NCBI RefSeq assembly: GCF_015354055.1
Contig: NZ_JACHTM010000002.1
Coordinates: 310,001 to 374,000, forward strand
Source: Thermaurantiacus tibetensis
GTDB lineage: Bacteria > Pseudomonadota > Alphaproteobacteria > Sphingomonadales > Sphingomonadaceae
Direction: 5' to 3'
Length of the DNA: 64,000 bases
The position numbers and the translations under genes are program-made. How positions within the stretch are numbered: position 1 is the first letter of the stretch; every line of letters begins with the position of its first letter. Positions 51,560 through 63,445 of the stretch are shown here, one piece after another. The notes below the pieces were generated by a model. It was not told the DNA's origin and ran no database searches. It was given only the letters and a program-made list of their open reading frames with translations.

Positions 51560-52992
51560 CGGCGCATCGCGAGGCGAAGCGGCCGCTCGGGCGCCCAGCG
51601 CAGCTCGGCATCCCCCTTCGCCTCCACGAGCAGGAAGGCCCCCTGCCCCAGCGGGCGGAGCACGCCGTGGGAGACCTCGCGGACCTTCGCGTCGAGCACG
51701 AAGTCGCCGATGCGCTTGGCGGTCAGCGCCCGGTCGATCTTGCCCATGAGGGCCTCGAAATCGCGCGTGAAATTCTGCTGAAGCTCGCCCGCGATCGCCT
51801 CGCGCACCGGCTCGGCCTGGACAACCGCGAGCAGGAGCCGCCCCTGCGCCCCCTCGAGATCGCCCGTCACCTCGAGGTTCGAGACCTCGACCTGTCGCGA
51901 ATTCGGCGCATTGCGGACGTCGCCGGTCAGCCAGACCAGACCCCTGGCCCGCACCACCCCGGCGCGGGCCTCGAGCGGCAGGCCGACGGCCACGCGCCCG
52001 CCCTCGGTGCCGTAGAGGGTCGGCCGGCCGAAGCGGGCGTCGACTTCGCCGAGCACGGGGACGACGATGCCCTTCGCCGCCGCCTTCGCAAGCGCTTTGC
52101 CGAGCACGCCTTCCAGAACCTCCCAGTCGGCCACCACGGGGGCGACCAGCCGGAAGCCGTCGGCGGCAAGGCGCGCGGGCGGCGGCAGCGGCCCCACCGG
52201 CGGGTCGGGCGGCCGGTGGCCCACGAACGTCTCGGTGGTGGCCTCCACCACCAGCGGCAGGGCAATCCGCCCGCCCCGCACCCGAAGCGCGCCGACCGCG
52301 GCGGCGCGCGGGGTCACCCGCATCCAGACCTCGGGGTTCTCCCGGTTGAGGAGGATCGAGGTGTGCGCCTTCGCCCAGCCCTCGGCCATGGCCGCGCGCG
52401 GGTGGAGCTTCTCGATCTCCGCCGGCAGCGCCGCCTCGATCCGGCGGGCGAGCTTCGCAAGCTCCGCGTCCACCTGGTGGCGGAAGGTGACGCGCGTCGG
52501 CCCCAGCCGCATGCCCGGCGCCTCCTCCCAGCGCCAGCGCAGGTCCACCTGCGGTACCGGAGTCCAGTCCGGCCCGAGGGAGAGGCGGACGCTGGCGTCC
52601 ACCACGGCGCGGGCCGTGGCCGTGGGCGTATCGACGACCCCGAGGATGTCGCGGGCGCGGATCTCGCCGGCAAGCGGCATCGAGAGTTCAAGGACGCTCC
52701 CGCTGCCCGAGACGCGGATGGGCCCGCGCACCACCTCCCCCACCAGCCGGCACGCGATCTTGGGCGGGAGGCAGCGCTCCCGCACCTCGTCCACCGCATA
52801 GACCGTCCGCGGCACGGCGGCCTCCAGGGCGGCGCGCACCTCCGGCAGCCCGGCCTCGAGCACGAGGCCCACGCGCGAGACCTGCGGCGTGATCACCGGC
52901 TCCGCGGCCGCGCGCGGCGGCGCGGGCGTCGCGAGCTGTCCGCAGGCGGCAAGCAGCGGCAGGCCGAGAAGCAGGAGCCGGGAGCAGGGCAT
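51556..52992 (-). CDS. DUF4403 family lipoprotein
   Basis: A 478-residue protein with lipoprotein signal SRLLLLGLPLLAACG (lipobox LAAC) and a long body of alternating strands and helices typical of DUF4403. Two similar halves are suggested by repeated barrel-like stretches such as GSVLELSMPLAGEIRA and RVAVGLPLEARAGVVRA. Helices like ELAKLARRIEAALPAEIEKL separate them. The shape recalls tubular lipid-binding (TULIP-like) proteins, but that is inference. The ATG at 52992 is chosen for the signal peptide. It is divergent from uvrB (77 bases) and convergent with the CpcT-like gene. Function unknown; the location is periplasmic, outer- or inner-membrane anchored. Confidence 0.83.
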   Translation of the reverse strand: MPCSRLLLLGLPLLAACGQLATPAPPRAAAEPVITPQVSRVGLVLEAGLPEVRAALEAAVPRTVYAVDEVRERCLPPKIACRLVGEVVRGPIRVSGSGSVLELSMPLAGEIRARDILGVVDTPTATARAVVDASVRLSLGPDWTPVPQVDLRWRWEEAPGMRLGPTRVTFRHQVDAELAKLARRIEAALPAEIEKLHPRAAMAEGWAKAHTSILLNRENPEVWMRVTPRAAAVGALRVRGGRIALPLVVEATTETFVGHRPPDPPVGPLPPPARLAADGFRLVAPVVADWEVLEGVLGKALAKAAAKGIVVPVLGEVDARFGRPTLYGTEGGRVAVGLPLEARAGVVRARGLVWLTGDVRNAPNSRQVEVSNLEVTGDLEGAQGRLLLAVVQAEPVREAIAGELQQNFTRDFEALMGKIDRALTAKRIGDFVLDAKVREVSHGVLRPLGQGAFLLVEAKGDAELRWAPERPLRLAMRR

Positions 52993-53069
52993 CCAGCGGC
53001 CGCTAGCGGCTGCCCGGCCCCGCGCGAAGTCCTTTCCGCGGCTGCCCCCCTCCCCTACATCCAAGCTCA

Positions 53070-55256
<2,187 letters not shown>

Positions 55257-55285
55257 AGCTCCCCGGGTCGGGCGGCCCCGGAGCC

Positions 55286-56344
55286 TCAGATCTCGAGCGA
55301 CGCCGCCTCACCCCAGGCAAGGCCGGAGGCGGCCGCCGCACGCCGGGCGATCTTCAGCTTTTCCTCCCGCGAGACATGGGTGCCGAGGACGTGCCCGGTC
55401 GCAAGCCTGACGTGGCCCTTCACGCCAAGGTCGGGCCGCTTCGGGTAGATGCGCTCGGGCGCATCGGCGATGTGCGCCCGGGTTCGGGTGCCCACGGCGG
55501 CGATGATCTGCTCCACCTTGCCCGGAAAGCGCCGGAACAGCTCGTTCAGGAACCCGGCAAGGGCCTCGTTCTGGGTTCGGGCGGAGGCCTGGCGGTCGAG
55601 AACCCTCCAGCCGAGCCGGCCAGCGCCGGGAGGAGGAGGGCTTGGCGGCGGCGCAGGCGGCTGGGGCAGAGGCGGCGGCACCGGCTGGCCGCCGTTCAGC
55701 GTGGCGACGAACGCCTCCAGGGCAGCCTCGCCCGGCACATGCCCGCACAGCGCCTCGGTGCGGTCGCGCAGCAGCTTGAAGAGGATGTCGCGCTCGCGAA
55801 GCAGCTCCGCCCAGGCCCTCGGGATCGTCTCGGCCGCGATCCGCTGGCTGGCATTGCTCCGGTAGTCGCTCAGCGCATCCTGGAGCGCAGCGCCGCTCGT
55901 GACGCGATCCTTGGCCAGGTCGCGGACGAGCCGCGCCTCCGCGTCGTCCACCGTCCGCTCGAGGAGATCGAGCTGATGGACCTTCCGGTCCTCGAAGCTG
56001 CCGGGCTGGCCCGGCACGTAGACGCTCCAGACCCGGCCGTCGGTCAGCACGGCAAGCTGCGCGCCCTCGTGGAACGCATATTCGAAGAGCTGCACGTCGG
56101 CCGCGGCTGCCCTGCCGACCGCCTTCACCTCGACGAACACGCCCGGCTGGCGGGGCGAGCCGAACAGGGCGAAGTCCACGCGGCCTCTGCCCGTCTGATG
56201 TTCGGGCCGGACTTCGGACGAGTTCGAGTCATCCCAGCCGAGCTGCCGCAGGATGGGGACGACGATGCTGGTCGAGACGGCCTTCTCGTTCGGGTAGAGA
56301 CCGGTCCTGAGGCCCGCCACGATCCGCGAAAGAAGCGCCTTCAT
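55286..56344 (-). CDS. HsdR N-terminal-like (PD-(D/E)xK) domain protein, standalone
   Basis: A 352-residue protein with an HSDR_N_2-type nuclease domain in its first 150 residues: NEKAVSTSIVVPILRQLGWD, RVDFALFG and VFVEVKAVG. Asp and the Glu-x-Lys form the PD-(D/E)xK metal site, then AVLTDGRVWSVYVP follows. A helical region (about 150-240) leads to a proline-rich linker (PPPLPQPPAPPPSPPPP), and a separate C-terminal domain ends the protein. There is no helicase, methylase or specificity gene nearby, so it is not a normal type I restriction system. Such standalone proteins may be orphan nucleases or defence factors. The ATG at 56344 starts the conserved part. Confidence 0.8.
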   Translation of the reverse strand: MKALLSRIVAGLRTGLYPNEKAVSTSIVVPILRQLGWDDSNSSEVRPEHQTGRGRVDFALFGSPRQPGVFVEVKAVGRAAAADVQLFEYAFHEGAQLAVLTDGRVWSVYVPGQPGSFEDRKVHQLDLLERTVDDAEARLVRDLAKDRVTSGAALQDALSDYRSNASQRIAAETIPRAWAELLRERDILFKLLRDRTEALCGHVPGEAALEAFVATLNGGQPVPPPLPQPPAPPPSPPPPGAGRLGWRVLDRQASARTQNEALAGFLNELFRRFPGKVEQIIAAVGTRTRAHIADAPERIYPKRPDLGVKGHVRLATGHVLGTHVSREEKLKIARRAAAASGLAWGEAASLEI

Positions 56345-56475
56345 TGCCGGGCGTTCAGCCGAAATCTTGCGCGCCTGCAAGCTCGCCCTGCCGCCGCGAC
56401 TGCCCTCCCCTGCCGCGTCGCCCGAGCGCATCCCTGCTGCTGGCCCAGGCGCCCCCGGGGCCGAAGCTGGCAGGC

Positions 56476-57435
56476 TCAGCGGTCGGGCGCCAGCCGGTTC
56501 CAGCGCGGGTAGCGGCAGTTGGGTTCATCCTTCGGGCAGGGCAGGCGCGGCGGCTTGCCGCTGCCGGGCAGCGCCCATTCGAGCCCCATGCGCACGGCCG
56601 GCACATAGACCGAGCCATGGTCTTCGCCCTCGAGCACCCGCGACTCGACCTCGAGCGAGGGGTAGCGCCGGGCCTTCAGTGCGGCCACGAACGCCTCCTG
56701 GTCCTCCACCATGGCGTTGAGCGCCGCGCCGAACGGCTCCGGGTCGGGGTCCTCCACCGTCTCGAGGCTCCCTACGAGGAAGAGGGCCTTCGCCGGCAGG
56801 TCCCGGTTGAGGGTCGCATAACCCCGCTCGCGCGCCAGCATCAGGCGGCGGTCGTACCAGAGCGAGGGCGAGATCAGGATGTAACGGGCGAACATCTCCG
56901 GCTTCGTCAGCAGCACGTGCACCCCGAAGAGCCCGCCGTAGCTGTGGCCGAGGTAGATGCGCCGGGCCGGGTCGATGCGGAAGCGCCACTCGAGCTCGGG
57001 CAGCGCCACCGTCTCGAGGTGGCGCCGGTAGGCCTCCGCCTCGCCGTAGACAACCGGGCGGCCGGGCATGTCGGAGACCGCGTCGATGTCGCCGTGCCTG
57101 GTGGGGGTATAGTCGCGCCGCCGGCTGTACTGCCCCGTGTCGCCCTCGGCATAGCCGAGGCCGACGAGGATCGCGGGCTCGAGCCCCCGGCCGCCTGCCG
57201 AAAGCCGCGTCACCATGCCGGCGATGAGCGCGGTCGACTGCGGCGCATCGGTGTAGAAGAGGGCGGGATAGCGGCGCTCCGGCGCCTTCTCGTAGCCCGG
57301 GGGCAGCACCACGACGTAGCGGTAGCTCCGCCCGAGTTCCGGTGCCGGGATGGAGACGACCTCGCTCCCTGGCAGCGGCCAGGGCTCGGCCGCCGCCGGC
57401 ACCGCCAGCAGGAGCACAAGGAGCAGCCGGATCAC
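56476..57435 (-). CDS. Secreted alpha/beta-hydrolase (esterase D/IroE-like)
   Basis: A 319-residue exported hydrolase of the putative-esterase family that includes IroE/Fes and S-formylglutathione hydrolase-like enzymes. The signal is IRLLLVLLLAVPAAAEP. YRYVVVLPPGYEKAPERRYP is the family opening, and the nucleophile elbow is YLGHSYGGLFG with Ser near residue 160. ISPSLWYDRRLM and GEDHGSVYVP (catalytic His) follow. GTG 57435 is the start and overlaps the amidohydrolase gene's stop (GTGA), so both exported enzymes are coupled. It may cleave esters of peptides or siderophore-like compounds; the substrate is undetermined. Confidence 0.87.
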   Translation of the reverse strand: MIRLLLVLLLAVPAAAEPWPLPGSEVVSIPAPELGRSYRYVVVLPPGYEKAPERRYPALFYTDAPQSTALIAGMVTRLSAGGRGLEPAILVGLGYAEGDTGQYSRRRDYTPTRHGDIDAVSDMPGRPVVYGEAEAYRRHLETVALPELEWRFRIDPARRIYLGHSYGGLFGVHVLLTKPEMFARYILISPSLWYDRRLMLARERGYATLNRDLPAKALFLVGSLETVEDPDPEPFGAALNAMVEDQEAFVAALKARRYPSLEVESRVLEGEDHGSVYVPAVRMGLEWALPGSGKPPRLPCPKDEPNCRYPRWNRLAPDR

Positions 57436-58769
57436 AGGCTGTTCTTGTAGATGCGCCCATCCTTCATGATGAGGGCGAAGTTCCGCTCCGGGTCTCCCAG
57501 AAGGTCGATGTCGGCGATCGGGTCGCCGTTCACCAGCAGGAGATCGGCGAGCGCCCCTTCGCGCACCACCCCGAGCTCGCCCGGATAGGGGCTCCGCGGG
57601 CCCGAGAGCGCGAGGAGCTGGGCATTGTCGTGCGTGACGAGCTTCAGGATCTCGGCTGGCGTGAACCACTGCCTGAGTGCGAGAAGGTTGGCGTTCTGCT
57701 CCCTGTTGAGCGCCGGCTCGAAAAGGAAGTCGGTGCCCCAGGCGAGCCTGACGCCCAGCCGCTTCGCCGCTTCGAACACCCGCGGCTGGCCCTCGATCAC
57801 TGGCCGTCGCTTCTCGGCGCGCAGCGGGCTCATGTCGGGCGTGGTGGGGCGCAGCACCTGGAGCGAGAGCCAGACGCCGCGGTCGCGCATCAGCCGCAGC
57901 GTCTCTTCCGAGGCCATCTGGCCATGCTCGATGCACTTGACGCCTGCCTCGATCGCCCGGCGGATCGCCCGGTCGGTGTAGGCGTGGACGGTGACGTAGC
58001 TGTTCCAGTCCTCGGCGGCCTCGACTGCGGCCTTCAGCTCGTCGAAGGTGTATTGCGCGACATCGACCGGATCATATTCGGACGACGTGCCGCCGCCGGC
58101 CATCAGCTTGATCTGGCTGGCGCCGAAGCGGAGGTTCTCGCGCACCGCCGTCAGCACTTCGTCGCGGCCGTCGGCGATCCAGCCGGCGCCGAACGCCTCG
58201 GCGCGCGACATCCGCCCGGTGAAGCGGCGCGGGCCCTCGCTCGGCAGCCGATAGTCGCCATGGCCCGCCGTCTGGCTGACGGTGGGCCCTGAGGGCCAGA
58301 TGCGCGGGCCCTGCCACTTGCCCGAATCGATCCCGGCCTTCAGCGCAAAGACCGGCCCGCCGACATCGCGCACGGCGGTGAAGCCGCGCATCAGCATCTC
58401 CCTGGCCGAGCGCGCCGCCATCTCGTCCGCCTCAGCCGGCGTGAGGTCGGGGGCCAAGAGCGACTTCATCGTCATCGAGGTGAAGTGCATGTGGACATGC
58501 GCGTCGATGAGCCCGGGCATGAGCGTCCGGCCCCGCCCCTCGATGACCTGCGCATCCGCTGCTGCCACCTGGCCTGGTGCGATGCGGGCGATCCGGCTGC
58601 CACGCACCAGCACGTCGGTCGGGGCCGACAGCCGCGGCGACGTGCCATCGAACACCCGGACGTTCCGGAACAGCACCTCGGCCGGCTTCGGCTCCTCGGC
58701 CGCCGCTGCCCCGCCCCACGCGACGAGCAGGGCGACGCCCGCCCTCACCAGCGCACCCATCCTGCCCAT
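57432..58769 (-). CDS. Secreted metal-dependent amidohydrolase (prolidase/imidazolonepropionase-like)
   Basis: A 445-residue exported amidohydrolase. Its signal is GALVRAGVALLVAWGGAAAA. The sandwich domain has LFRNVRVFDGTSPRLSAPT and the HxH motif is LIDAHVHMHFTSM, near residue 86. The bridging Lys is in ASQIKLMAGGG, histidines follow in VTVHAYTD and CIEHGQMAS, and the late Asp in LAWGTDFLFEP. GVVREGALADLLLVNGDP is the terminal sandwich. All metal ligands seem intact. Relatives hydrolyse Xaa-Pro dipeptides, carnosine-like or cyclic amides. It lies 29 bases after parC and is coupled to the downstream esterase. Confidence 0.9.
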   Translation of the reverse strand: MGRMGALVRAGVALLVAWGGAAAAEEPKPAEVLFRNVRVFDGTSPRLSAPTDVLVRGSRIARIAPGQVAAADAQVIEGRGRTLMPGLIDAHVHMHFTSMTMKSLLAPDLTPAEADEMAARSAREMLMRGFTAVRDVGGPVFALKAGIDSGKWQGPRIWPSGPTVSQTAGHGDYRLPSEGPRRFTGRMSRAEAFGAGWIADGRDEVLTAVRENLRFGASQIKLMAGGGTSSEYDPVDVAQYTFDELKAAVEAAEDWNSYVTVHAYTDRAIRRAIEAGVKCIEHGQMASEETLRLMRDRGVWLSLQVLRPTTPDMSPLRAEKRRPVIEGQPRVFEAAKRLGVRLAWGTDFLFEPALNREQNANLLALRQWFTPAEILKLVTHDNAQLLALSGPRSPYPGELGVVREGALADLLLVNGDPIADIDLLGDPERNFALIMKDGRIYKNSL

Positions 58770-58798
58770 GTGCCTCGCTCCCTCGGACCTTCCGCTCC

Positions 58799-61039
58799 CT
58801 AGCGGAAGCGGTTGTCCTTCGGAAAGCCGGTGGGCGCCATCCGGCCCGCGCCAGCCCGGGCGCCCAGCCACGGCCCGAGGTCGCTCTCGGTCCGGATGCG
58901 CCCCGAGCCCCCGCCCATCGGCCAGGAGAGGCCGTCGGCGAGCCGGAGCGTGATGGCGTCGCAGACGCCGCCGTCGCGGTACTTCTGGAGCGTCACGCCC
59001 TGGCCCTTCTCCTGCTCGGGCACCTCGGCCAGCGGCATCACGAGCAGCTTCCGGTTCTCGCCCACGATCGCGAGATGGTCGTGGCCCGGGCCCACCTCGC
59101 GCGCCACGAGGAGGCGCGCGCCGGCCCGCGGCGTCATCACCTGCCGGCCCTTGCGGGTCTCGGCCACCAGCGCGGAGGCAGGCGCCACGAAGCCGCGCCC
59201 GTCGCTCGCCACGAGCAGCCAACGCGCCCCTTCGCGCACCGGGCCGGCCGCCACCGGCTGCTCTCCCGCCGGCCAGTCGACCATGAGGCTCACCGGCTCA
59301 CCGAACCCGCGGCCGCCGGGAAGCGCGTGGGCCTCGAGCGTGAACGCCCGCCCCGAAGGCGCGAGAAGGAGGATGCGGTCCACCGTCTCGGCGTGGAACC
59401 AGAGGTGGAGCGAATCCCCCTCCTTGAACCTGAGCGCCGAGGAGTCGCCGAGGTCGGCGTGGCCCCTGAGGCTCCGGACCCAGCCCTTGGCCGAGAGGAT
59501 CACGGTCACGGGCTCGCGGGCGACGAGCGCCTCCTTCGGAATCGCCACCGCCTCGCCCGCCTCCCCGAAGCCGGTGCGCCGCCGCCCGAGCGGGGTCTCC
59601 GGCCCATATTCGCGCGCGAGTGCCGCAAGCTCGGCCTTGAGCGCCTTCGTCTGCGCGGAGGGCGAGGCCACCAGCGCCTCGAGCCCTTCGCGCTCGGCGA
59701 GCAGCCGGTCGCGCTCGCGGCCGATCTCCATCTCCTCGAGCCGGCGGAGAGCCCTGAGCCGCATGTTGAGCACCGCCTCGGCCTGCCGGTCGGTGAGCGC
59801 AAAGCGGACCATGAGCGCCGGCTTCGGCTCCTCCTCCTCGCGGATGATGCGGATCACCTCGTCGAGGTTGAGGTAGACGGCGAGGAACCCCTCGAGCAGC
59901 TCCAGCCGCTCGGCGATGGCAGCGAGGCGATGCCGGCTGCGCTTCACCAGCACGTCGCGCCGGTGGTCGAGCCAGGCGGTGATGGCCTCGCGAAGCCCCA
60001 GCACCCGCGGCGTCCGGTCGGGGCCGAGCACGTTGAGGTTGAGCGGCACCCGTACCTCGAGGGCGGAGAGGCGGAACAGGCTCTCCATGAGCGCGGCAGG
60101 CTCAACGTTGCGCGACTTCGGCTCGAGGACGATGCGGATCTCGGCGTCGCTCTCGTCGCGCACGTCCTCGAGCGCTGCGACCTTCTTCTCGGCGATGAGC
60201 TGGGCGAGCTCCTCGATGAGCTTGCCCTTCTGCACGCCGTAGGGGATCTCGGTGACGACCGCCGCCCAGGTGCCGCGGCCCTGCTCCTCCACATGCCAGC
60301 GCGCCCGCAGGCGGAAGCCGCCGCGCCCGGCGGCATAGGCCTCGGCGATGGCCGCCGGCGGCTCGACGATGACGCCCCCGGTCGGGAAGTCGGGGCCGGG
60401 GAGCCGCGCGAGGAGCTCGGCGAGCGGGGCCTCGGGCCGGTCGAGGAGAAGGGTCGCAGCCGCGGCAAGCTCGGCCACGTTGTGTGGCGGAATGGCCGTC
60501 GCCATGCCCACCGCAATGCCCTGCGCGCCGTTGGCGAGCAGGTTGGGGAAGGCGGCGGGGAACAGTTCCGGCTCCTCCTCCTCGCCGTTGTAGGTGGGGC
60601 GGAAGGGAACCGTGGCCGCGTCCACGTCCTCCATGAGGAGCATGGCCGCGCGGGTGAGGCGCGCCTCGGTGTAGCGCATGGCGGCCGCGCCATCGCCGTC
60701 GACGTTGCCGAAATTTCCCTGCCCCTCGACGAGCGGGTAGCGAAGCGCGAAGCCCTGGGCGAGGCGGACGAGCGCGTCGTAGACCGACTGGTCGCCGTGC
60801 GGGTGGTAGCGGCCGATCACGTCGCCCACCACCCGCGCGCACTTCTTGAAGGCCTGGTCGGGCGCAAGCCGCAGCGCGCGCATTGCCCACAGGAGCCGCC
60901 GCTGCACCGGCTTGAGCCCATCGCGCACGTCGGGGAGCGAGCGGGCAGTGATGGTGGAGAGCGCGTAGACGAGATAGCGCTCGGCAAGCGCCGCATCGAG
61001 GGGGGCATCAAGCACGGCGGGCACGGGCGGGTCGCTCAC
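58799..61039 (-). CDS. parC: DNA topoisomerase IV subunit A (ParC)
   Basis: A 746-residue ParC, the DNA-cleaving subunit of topoisomerase IV that unlinks daughter chromosomes. The N-terminal breakage domain has [40 protein letters not shown] and the active-site Tyr in [12 protein letters not shown]. The C-terminal half (from about residue 480) is the short, degenerate beta-pinwheel of ParC, distinguishing it from GyrA. At the position of quinolone-contacting Ser80 (Ser83 in GyrA) the residue is Gln. GTG 61039 fits the family start best; the frame remains open upstream into recO. It follows recO by ten bases in the lepB-rnc-era-recO-parC series. Confidence 0.93.
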   Translation of the reverse strand: MSDPPVPAVLDAPLDAALAERYLVYALSTITARSLPDVRDGLKPVQRRLLWAMRALRLAPDQAFKKCARVVGDVIGRYHPHGDQSVYDALVRLAQGFALRYPLVEGQGNFGNVDGDGAAAMRYTEARLTRAAMLLMEDVDAATVPFRPTYNGEEEEPELFPAAFPNLLANGAQGIAVGMATAIPPHNVAELAAAATLLLDRPEAPLAELLARLPGPDFPTGGVIVEPPAAIAEAYAAGRGGFRLRARWHVEEQGRGTWAAVVTEIPYGVQKGKLIEELAQLIAEKKVAALEDVRDESDAEIRIVLEPKSRNVEPAALMESLFRLSALEVRVPLNLNVLGPDRTPRVLGLREAITAWLDHRRDVLVKRSRHRLAAIAERLELLEGFLAVYLNLDEVIRIIREEEEPKPALMVRFALTDRQAEAVLNMRLRALRRLEEMEIGRERDRLLAEREGLEALVASPSAQTKALKAELAALAREYGPETPLGRRRTGFGEAGEAVAIPKEALVAREPVTVILSAKGWVRSLRGHADLGDSSALRFKEGDSLHLWFHAETVDRILLLAPSGRAFTLEAHALPGGRGFGEPVSLMVDWPAGEQPVAAGPVREGARWLLVASDGRGFVAPASALVAETRKGRQVMTPRAGARLLVAREVGPGHDHLAIVGENRKLLVMPLAEVPEQEKGQGVTLQKYRDGGVCDAITLRLADGLSWPMGGGSGRIRTESDLGPWLGARAGAGRMAPTGFPKDNRFR

Positions 61040-61049
61040 GCCGGGCGCC

Positions 61050-61787
61050 TCAGGCCGAAAGCCCCATGCGGGCGAGCGCCTCGCGGCGCAGCGCTTCCGC
61101 CCGCGGCCGCTCGGGGAAGACGTGACGGGCGAGGAAGTGACCGGTGAGCGCGAAGCCGGCCGCGCAGGCCTCCGCATCCGGCGCAGGCATGCCCTCGGCC
61201 TCCGCCTCGCACAGGAAGCCGGGGAGCGGCAGCAGCCGGCGCGCCCAGGGCTGCCCCTCGGCGGCCGCGGCCGAGACCGCGCGGCCCGAGCGCGGGCTCA
61301 CGAACGCGAGGCCGTCGCGCCGGCCCGAGAGCGCACAGACGCCGAGGTCGAGCCCGAAGCCGAGCGCTGAGAGGAGGTCGCGTTCGAAGCGCACCATCGC
61401 CGCCGGCCAATCGCCGCCACCGGTCATGCGGTCAAGGAGCGCGTCGAACCGTTCCGCGAGCGCCGGGTCGGGCTCGCCCTCGGGCAGCGCGCCGGCCAGC
61501 AGCTCGACGAGATAGGCAAGCGCTGCCGCGGGCGCGGGGTCGAAGGCGAGGAGCGCGCGGCTCGCCTCCACCTCGAGCGTCGCGGTCGGCAGGCGCTCGC
61601 GCAGGCGGCCGCGCAGCACCAGGCGGACGCGGTTGCCCGGCGCGAGGTCAGCCCGGCGGGCGCGGCTGCGGGCCCCGTGGACATAGGCTGCGACCAGCCC
61701 CTCGCGCAGCCCGAGGAAGCGCACCACGGCGCCATGCTCGCCATGGGGCAGAAGGGTCAGCACCAGCGCCGCGTCGTGCCGCTCCAT
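61050..61787 (-). CDS. recO: DNA repair protein RecO
   Basis: A 245-residue RecO, which binds single-stranded DNA and loads RecA with RecR at gaps. The N-terminal OB fold covers about residues 1-80 (AALVLTLLPHGEHGAVVRFL, then VHGARSRARRADLAPGNRVRL), and the helical domain follows (ALAYLVELLAGALPEGEPDP). The zinc-finger cysteines of some RecO proteins are only partly present (VCALSGRRDGLAFVSPRSGRAV). It lies 25 bases after era and 10 before parC, the usual alphaproteobacterial order. Confidence 0.92.
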   Translation of the reverse strand: MERHDAALVLTLLPHGEHGAVVRFLGLREGLVAAYVHGARSRARRADLAPGNRVRLVLRGRLRERLPTATLEVEASRALLAFDPAPAAALAYLVELLAGALPEGEPDPALAERFDALLDRMTGGGDWPAAMVRFERDLLSALGFGLDLGVCALSGRRDGLAFVSPRSGRAVSAAAAEGQPWARRLLPLPGFLCEAEAEGMPAPDAEACAAGFALTGHFLARHVFPERPRAEALRREALARMGLSA

Positions 61788-61812
61788 ATGGCCCCGTGAG
61801 CGTGTCTGCCCC

Positions 61813-62724
61813 TCAGCGCCGCGCCCCGGGCCGGAGCCCGAGGGCGCGCAGCACGGAAGGGTTCTCCGCCCAGCCCGGCATCACCTTCACGTGCAGGAAC
61901 AGGTGGACCCGAGTGCCGAGCGCCTCGCCGATCGCCGCCCGCGCCGCCTCGCCGATGCTGCGGATGCGCCGGCCGCGCTCGCCCAGCACGATCGCCCGCT
62001 GGCTCTCCCGCTCGACGAGGATCTGCTGGCGGATGAGGACCGAGCCGTCCGGCCGGGTCTCGAAGCTCTCGGGGAGTACCGCGGAGGCATAGGGCAGTTC
62101 GGCCCCGAGCTGGAGGAACAGCTGCTCGCGGGTGAGCTCTGCGGCGAGAAGCCGCTGCGGCGCATCGGTCAGCTGGTCCGCGGGGAACAGCCAGGGCCCC
62201 TCCGGCACTGCGGTGGCCAGGGCCTCGCGGAGGTCGTCCACGCCGTCGCCGGTCAGCGCCGAGATCATGAAGACGCGCGCGAACGCATGGGCCGCGGCAA
62301 GCTCGGCCGCGAGCGGCAGCAGCCGCGCCTTCGCCACCAGGTCCACCTTGTTGAGGACGAGCCAGGCCGGCGCGCCCGCCGCGCCCGGAAGGGTGTCAGG
62401 CAGCGCGGCCCGCGCCGAGTCGACGAGGAGGAGGCGGATGTCGGCGTCGCGGGCAGCCGCCTCGGCCTCGGCCACCATGGCGCGGTCGAGCTCGCGGCGG
62501 GGGGCGAAGAGGCCGGGCGTGTCGACGAGAAGAAGCTGCGCCGGCCCGGCCAGCGCAATCCCCATGAGGCGCGTGCGCGTCGTCTGCACCTTCGGGCTCA
62601 CGATCGCGAGCTTCTGGCCGACGAGGGCGTTGACCAGCGTCGACTTGCCGGCGTTTGGGGCGCCGATGATGGCCACGACGCCGCAGCGCGCGGCCGCGGG
62701 CGGCGCACCGCCGGCGTCAGCCAC
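61813..62724 (-). CDS. era: GTPase Era
   Basis: A 303-residue Era, an essential GTPase that binds the 3' end of 16S rRNA in 30S maturation. G1 is IIGAPNAGKSTLVNAL, G3 is LLLVDTPGLFAP, G4 is LVLNKVDL, and the C-terminal KH domain includes RIRSIGEAARAAIGEALGTRVHLFL. The first 12 residues are an alanine-rich extension. Its start overlaps the rnc gene by eight bases, so translation is coupled. It lies in the lepB-rnc-era-recO cluster. Confidence 0.96.
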   Translation of the reverse strand: MADAGGAPPAAARCGVVAIIGAPNAGKSTLVNALVGQKLAIVSPKVQTTRTRLMGIALAGPAQLLLVDTPGLFAPRRELDRAMVAEAEAAARDADIRLLLVDSARAALPDTLPGAAGAPAWLVLNKVDLVAKARLLPLAAELAAAHAFARVFMISALTGDGVDDLREALATAVPEGPWLFPADQLTDAPQRLLAAELTREQLFLQLGAELPYASAVLPESFETRPDGSVLIRQQILVERESQRAIVLGERGRRIRSIGEAARAAIGEALGTRVHLFLHVKVMPGWAENPSVLRALGLRPGARR

Positions 62725-63445
62725 CGAGCCGCCCGAGGAACAGCTCCGCCGCCCGGGTTTCCGCCTCCTGCTTCGAGCCGCCGCTGGCTTCGACGGCGGG
62801 CAGGTCGCCCACCGTCAGCCGCACGTCGAAGCGCGGCGCATGGTGCGGCCCGCTGCGGCGGACCAGCTCGTAGGCCGGGGGCGCGAGGCTCCGGGCGAGC
62901 GCCCATTCCTGCAGCGCCGACTTGGGGTGCTTCGCCGACTCCACGTGCGTGAGCAGCCGGTCCCCCCAGGCCCGGAGCACCAGCGCGCGCGCGGGCTCGG
63001 GGCCGGCGTCGGCGAAGACCGCGCCGATGAGCGCTTCCATCACGTCGCCGAGGATGTTGTCGCTGTCCGCCCCGCCGTCGCTGCGGGCCTGCTGGTTGAG
63101 CCGCACGCGCTCCGGCACGCCAAGCGCGCGCGCCACCGCCGCGCAGGTCTCGCGGCTGACGAGGCGGTGGAAGCGACGCGTGAGCTCGCCTTCGGGGGCG
63201 GCGGGGAAGGCCTGGTAGAGATGGTCGGCCACGAACAGCCCGAGCACGCGGTCGCCGAGGAACTCGAGGCGCTCGTAGTTGTCCGCGCCCACGCTCCGGT
63301 GGGTCAGCGCCCGGAGCAGCAGCCGCGGGTCGGCGAAGTCGTGCCCGAGCACCTCCCGGCTCCACGCGGCATCGTCAAGGCCGGACGCATCTGCGGCCTC
63401 CCCCAGGGGTCCCGGCAAGCGGCCCGGGGAGGTGTCCGCCGCCAT
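62717..63445 (-). CDS. rnc: Ribonuclease III
   Basis: A 242-residue RNase III, the double-strand-specific endonuclease for rRNA processing. The catalytic signature NYERLEFLGDRVLGLFVADH is near residue 55, and the second metal-binding block is DNILGDVMEALIGAVFADAG. The C-terminal double-stranded-RNA binding domain begins KSALQEWA and includes YELVRRSGPHHAPRFDV and SGGSKQEAETRAAELFL. The ATG at 63445 shares one base with the lepB stop (TGATG). A 30-residue N-terminal extension precedes the domain. Confidence 0.96.
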   Translation of the reverse strand: MAADTSPGRLPGPLGEAADASGLDDAAWSREVLGHDFADPRLLLRALTHRSVGADNYERLEFLGDRVLGLFVADHLYQAFPAAPEGELTRRFHRLVSRETCAAVARALGVPERVRLNQQARSDGGADSDNILGDVMEALIGAVFADAGPEPARALVLRAWGDRLLTHVESAKHPKSALQEWALARSLAPPAYELVRRSGPHHAPRFDVRLTVGDLPAVEASGGSKQEAETRAAELFLGRLGG

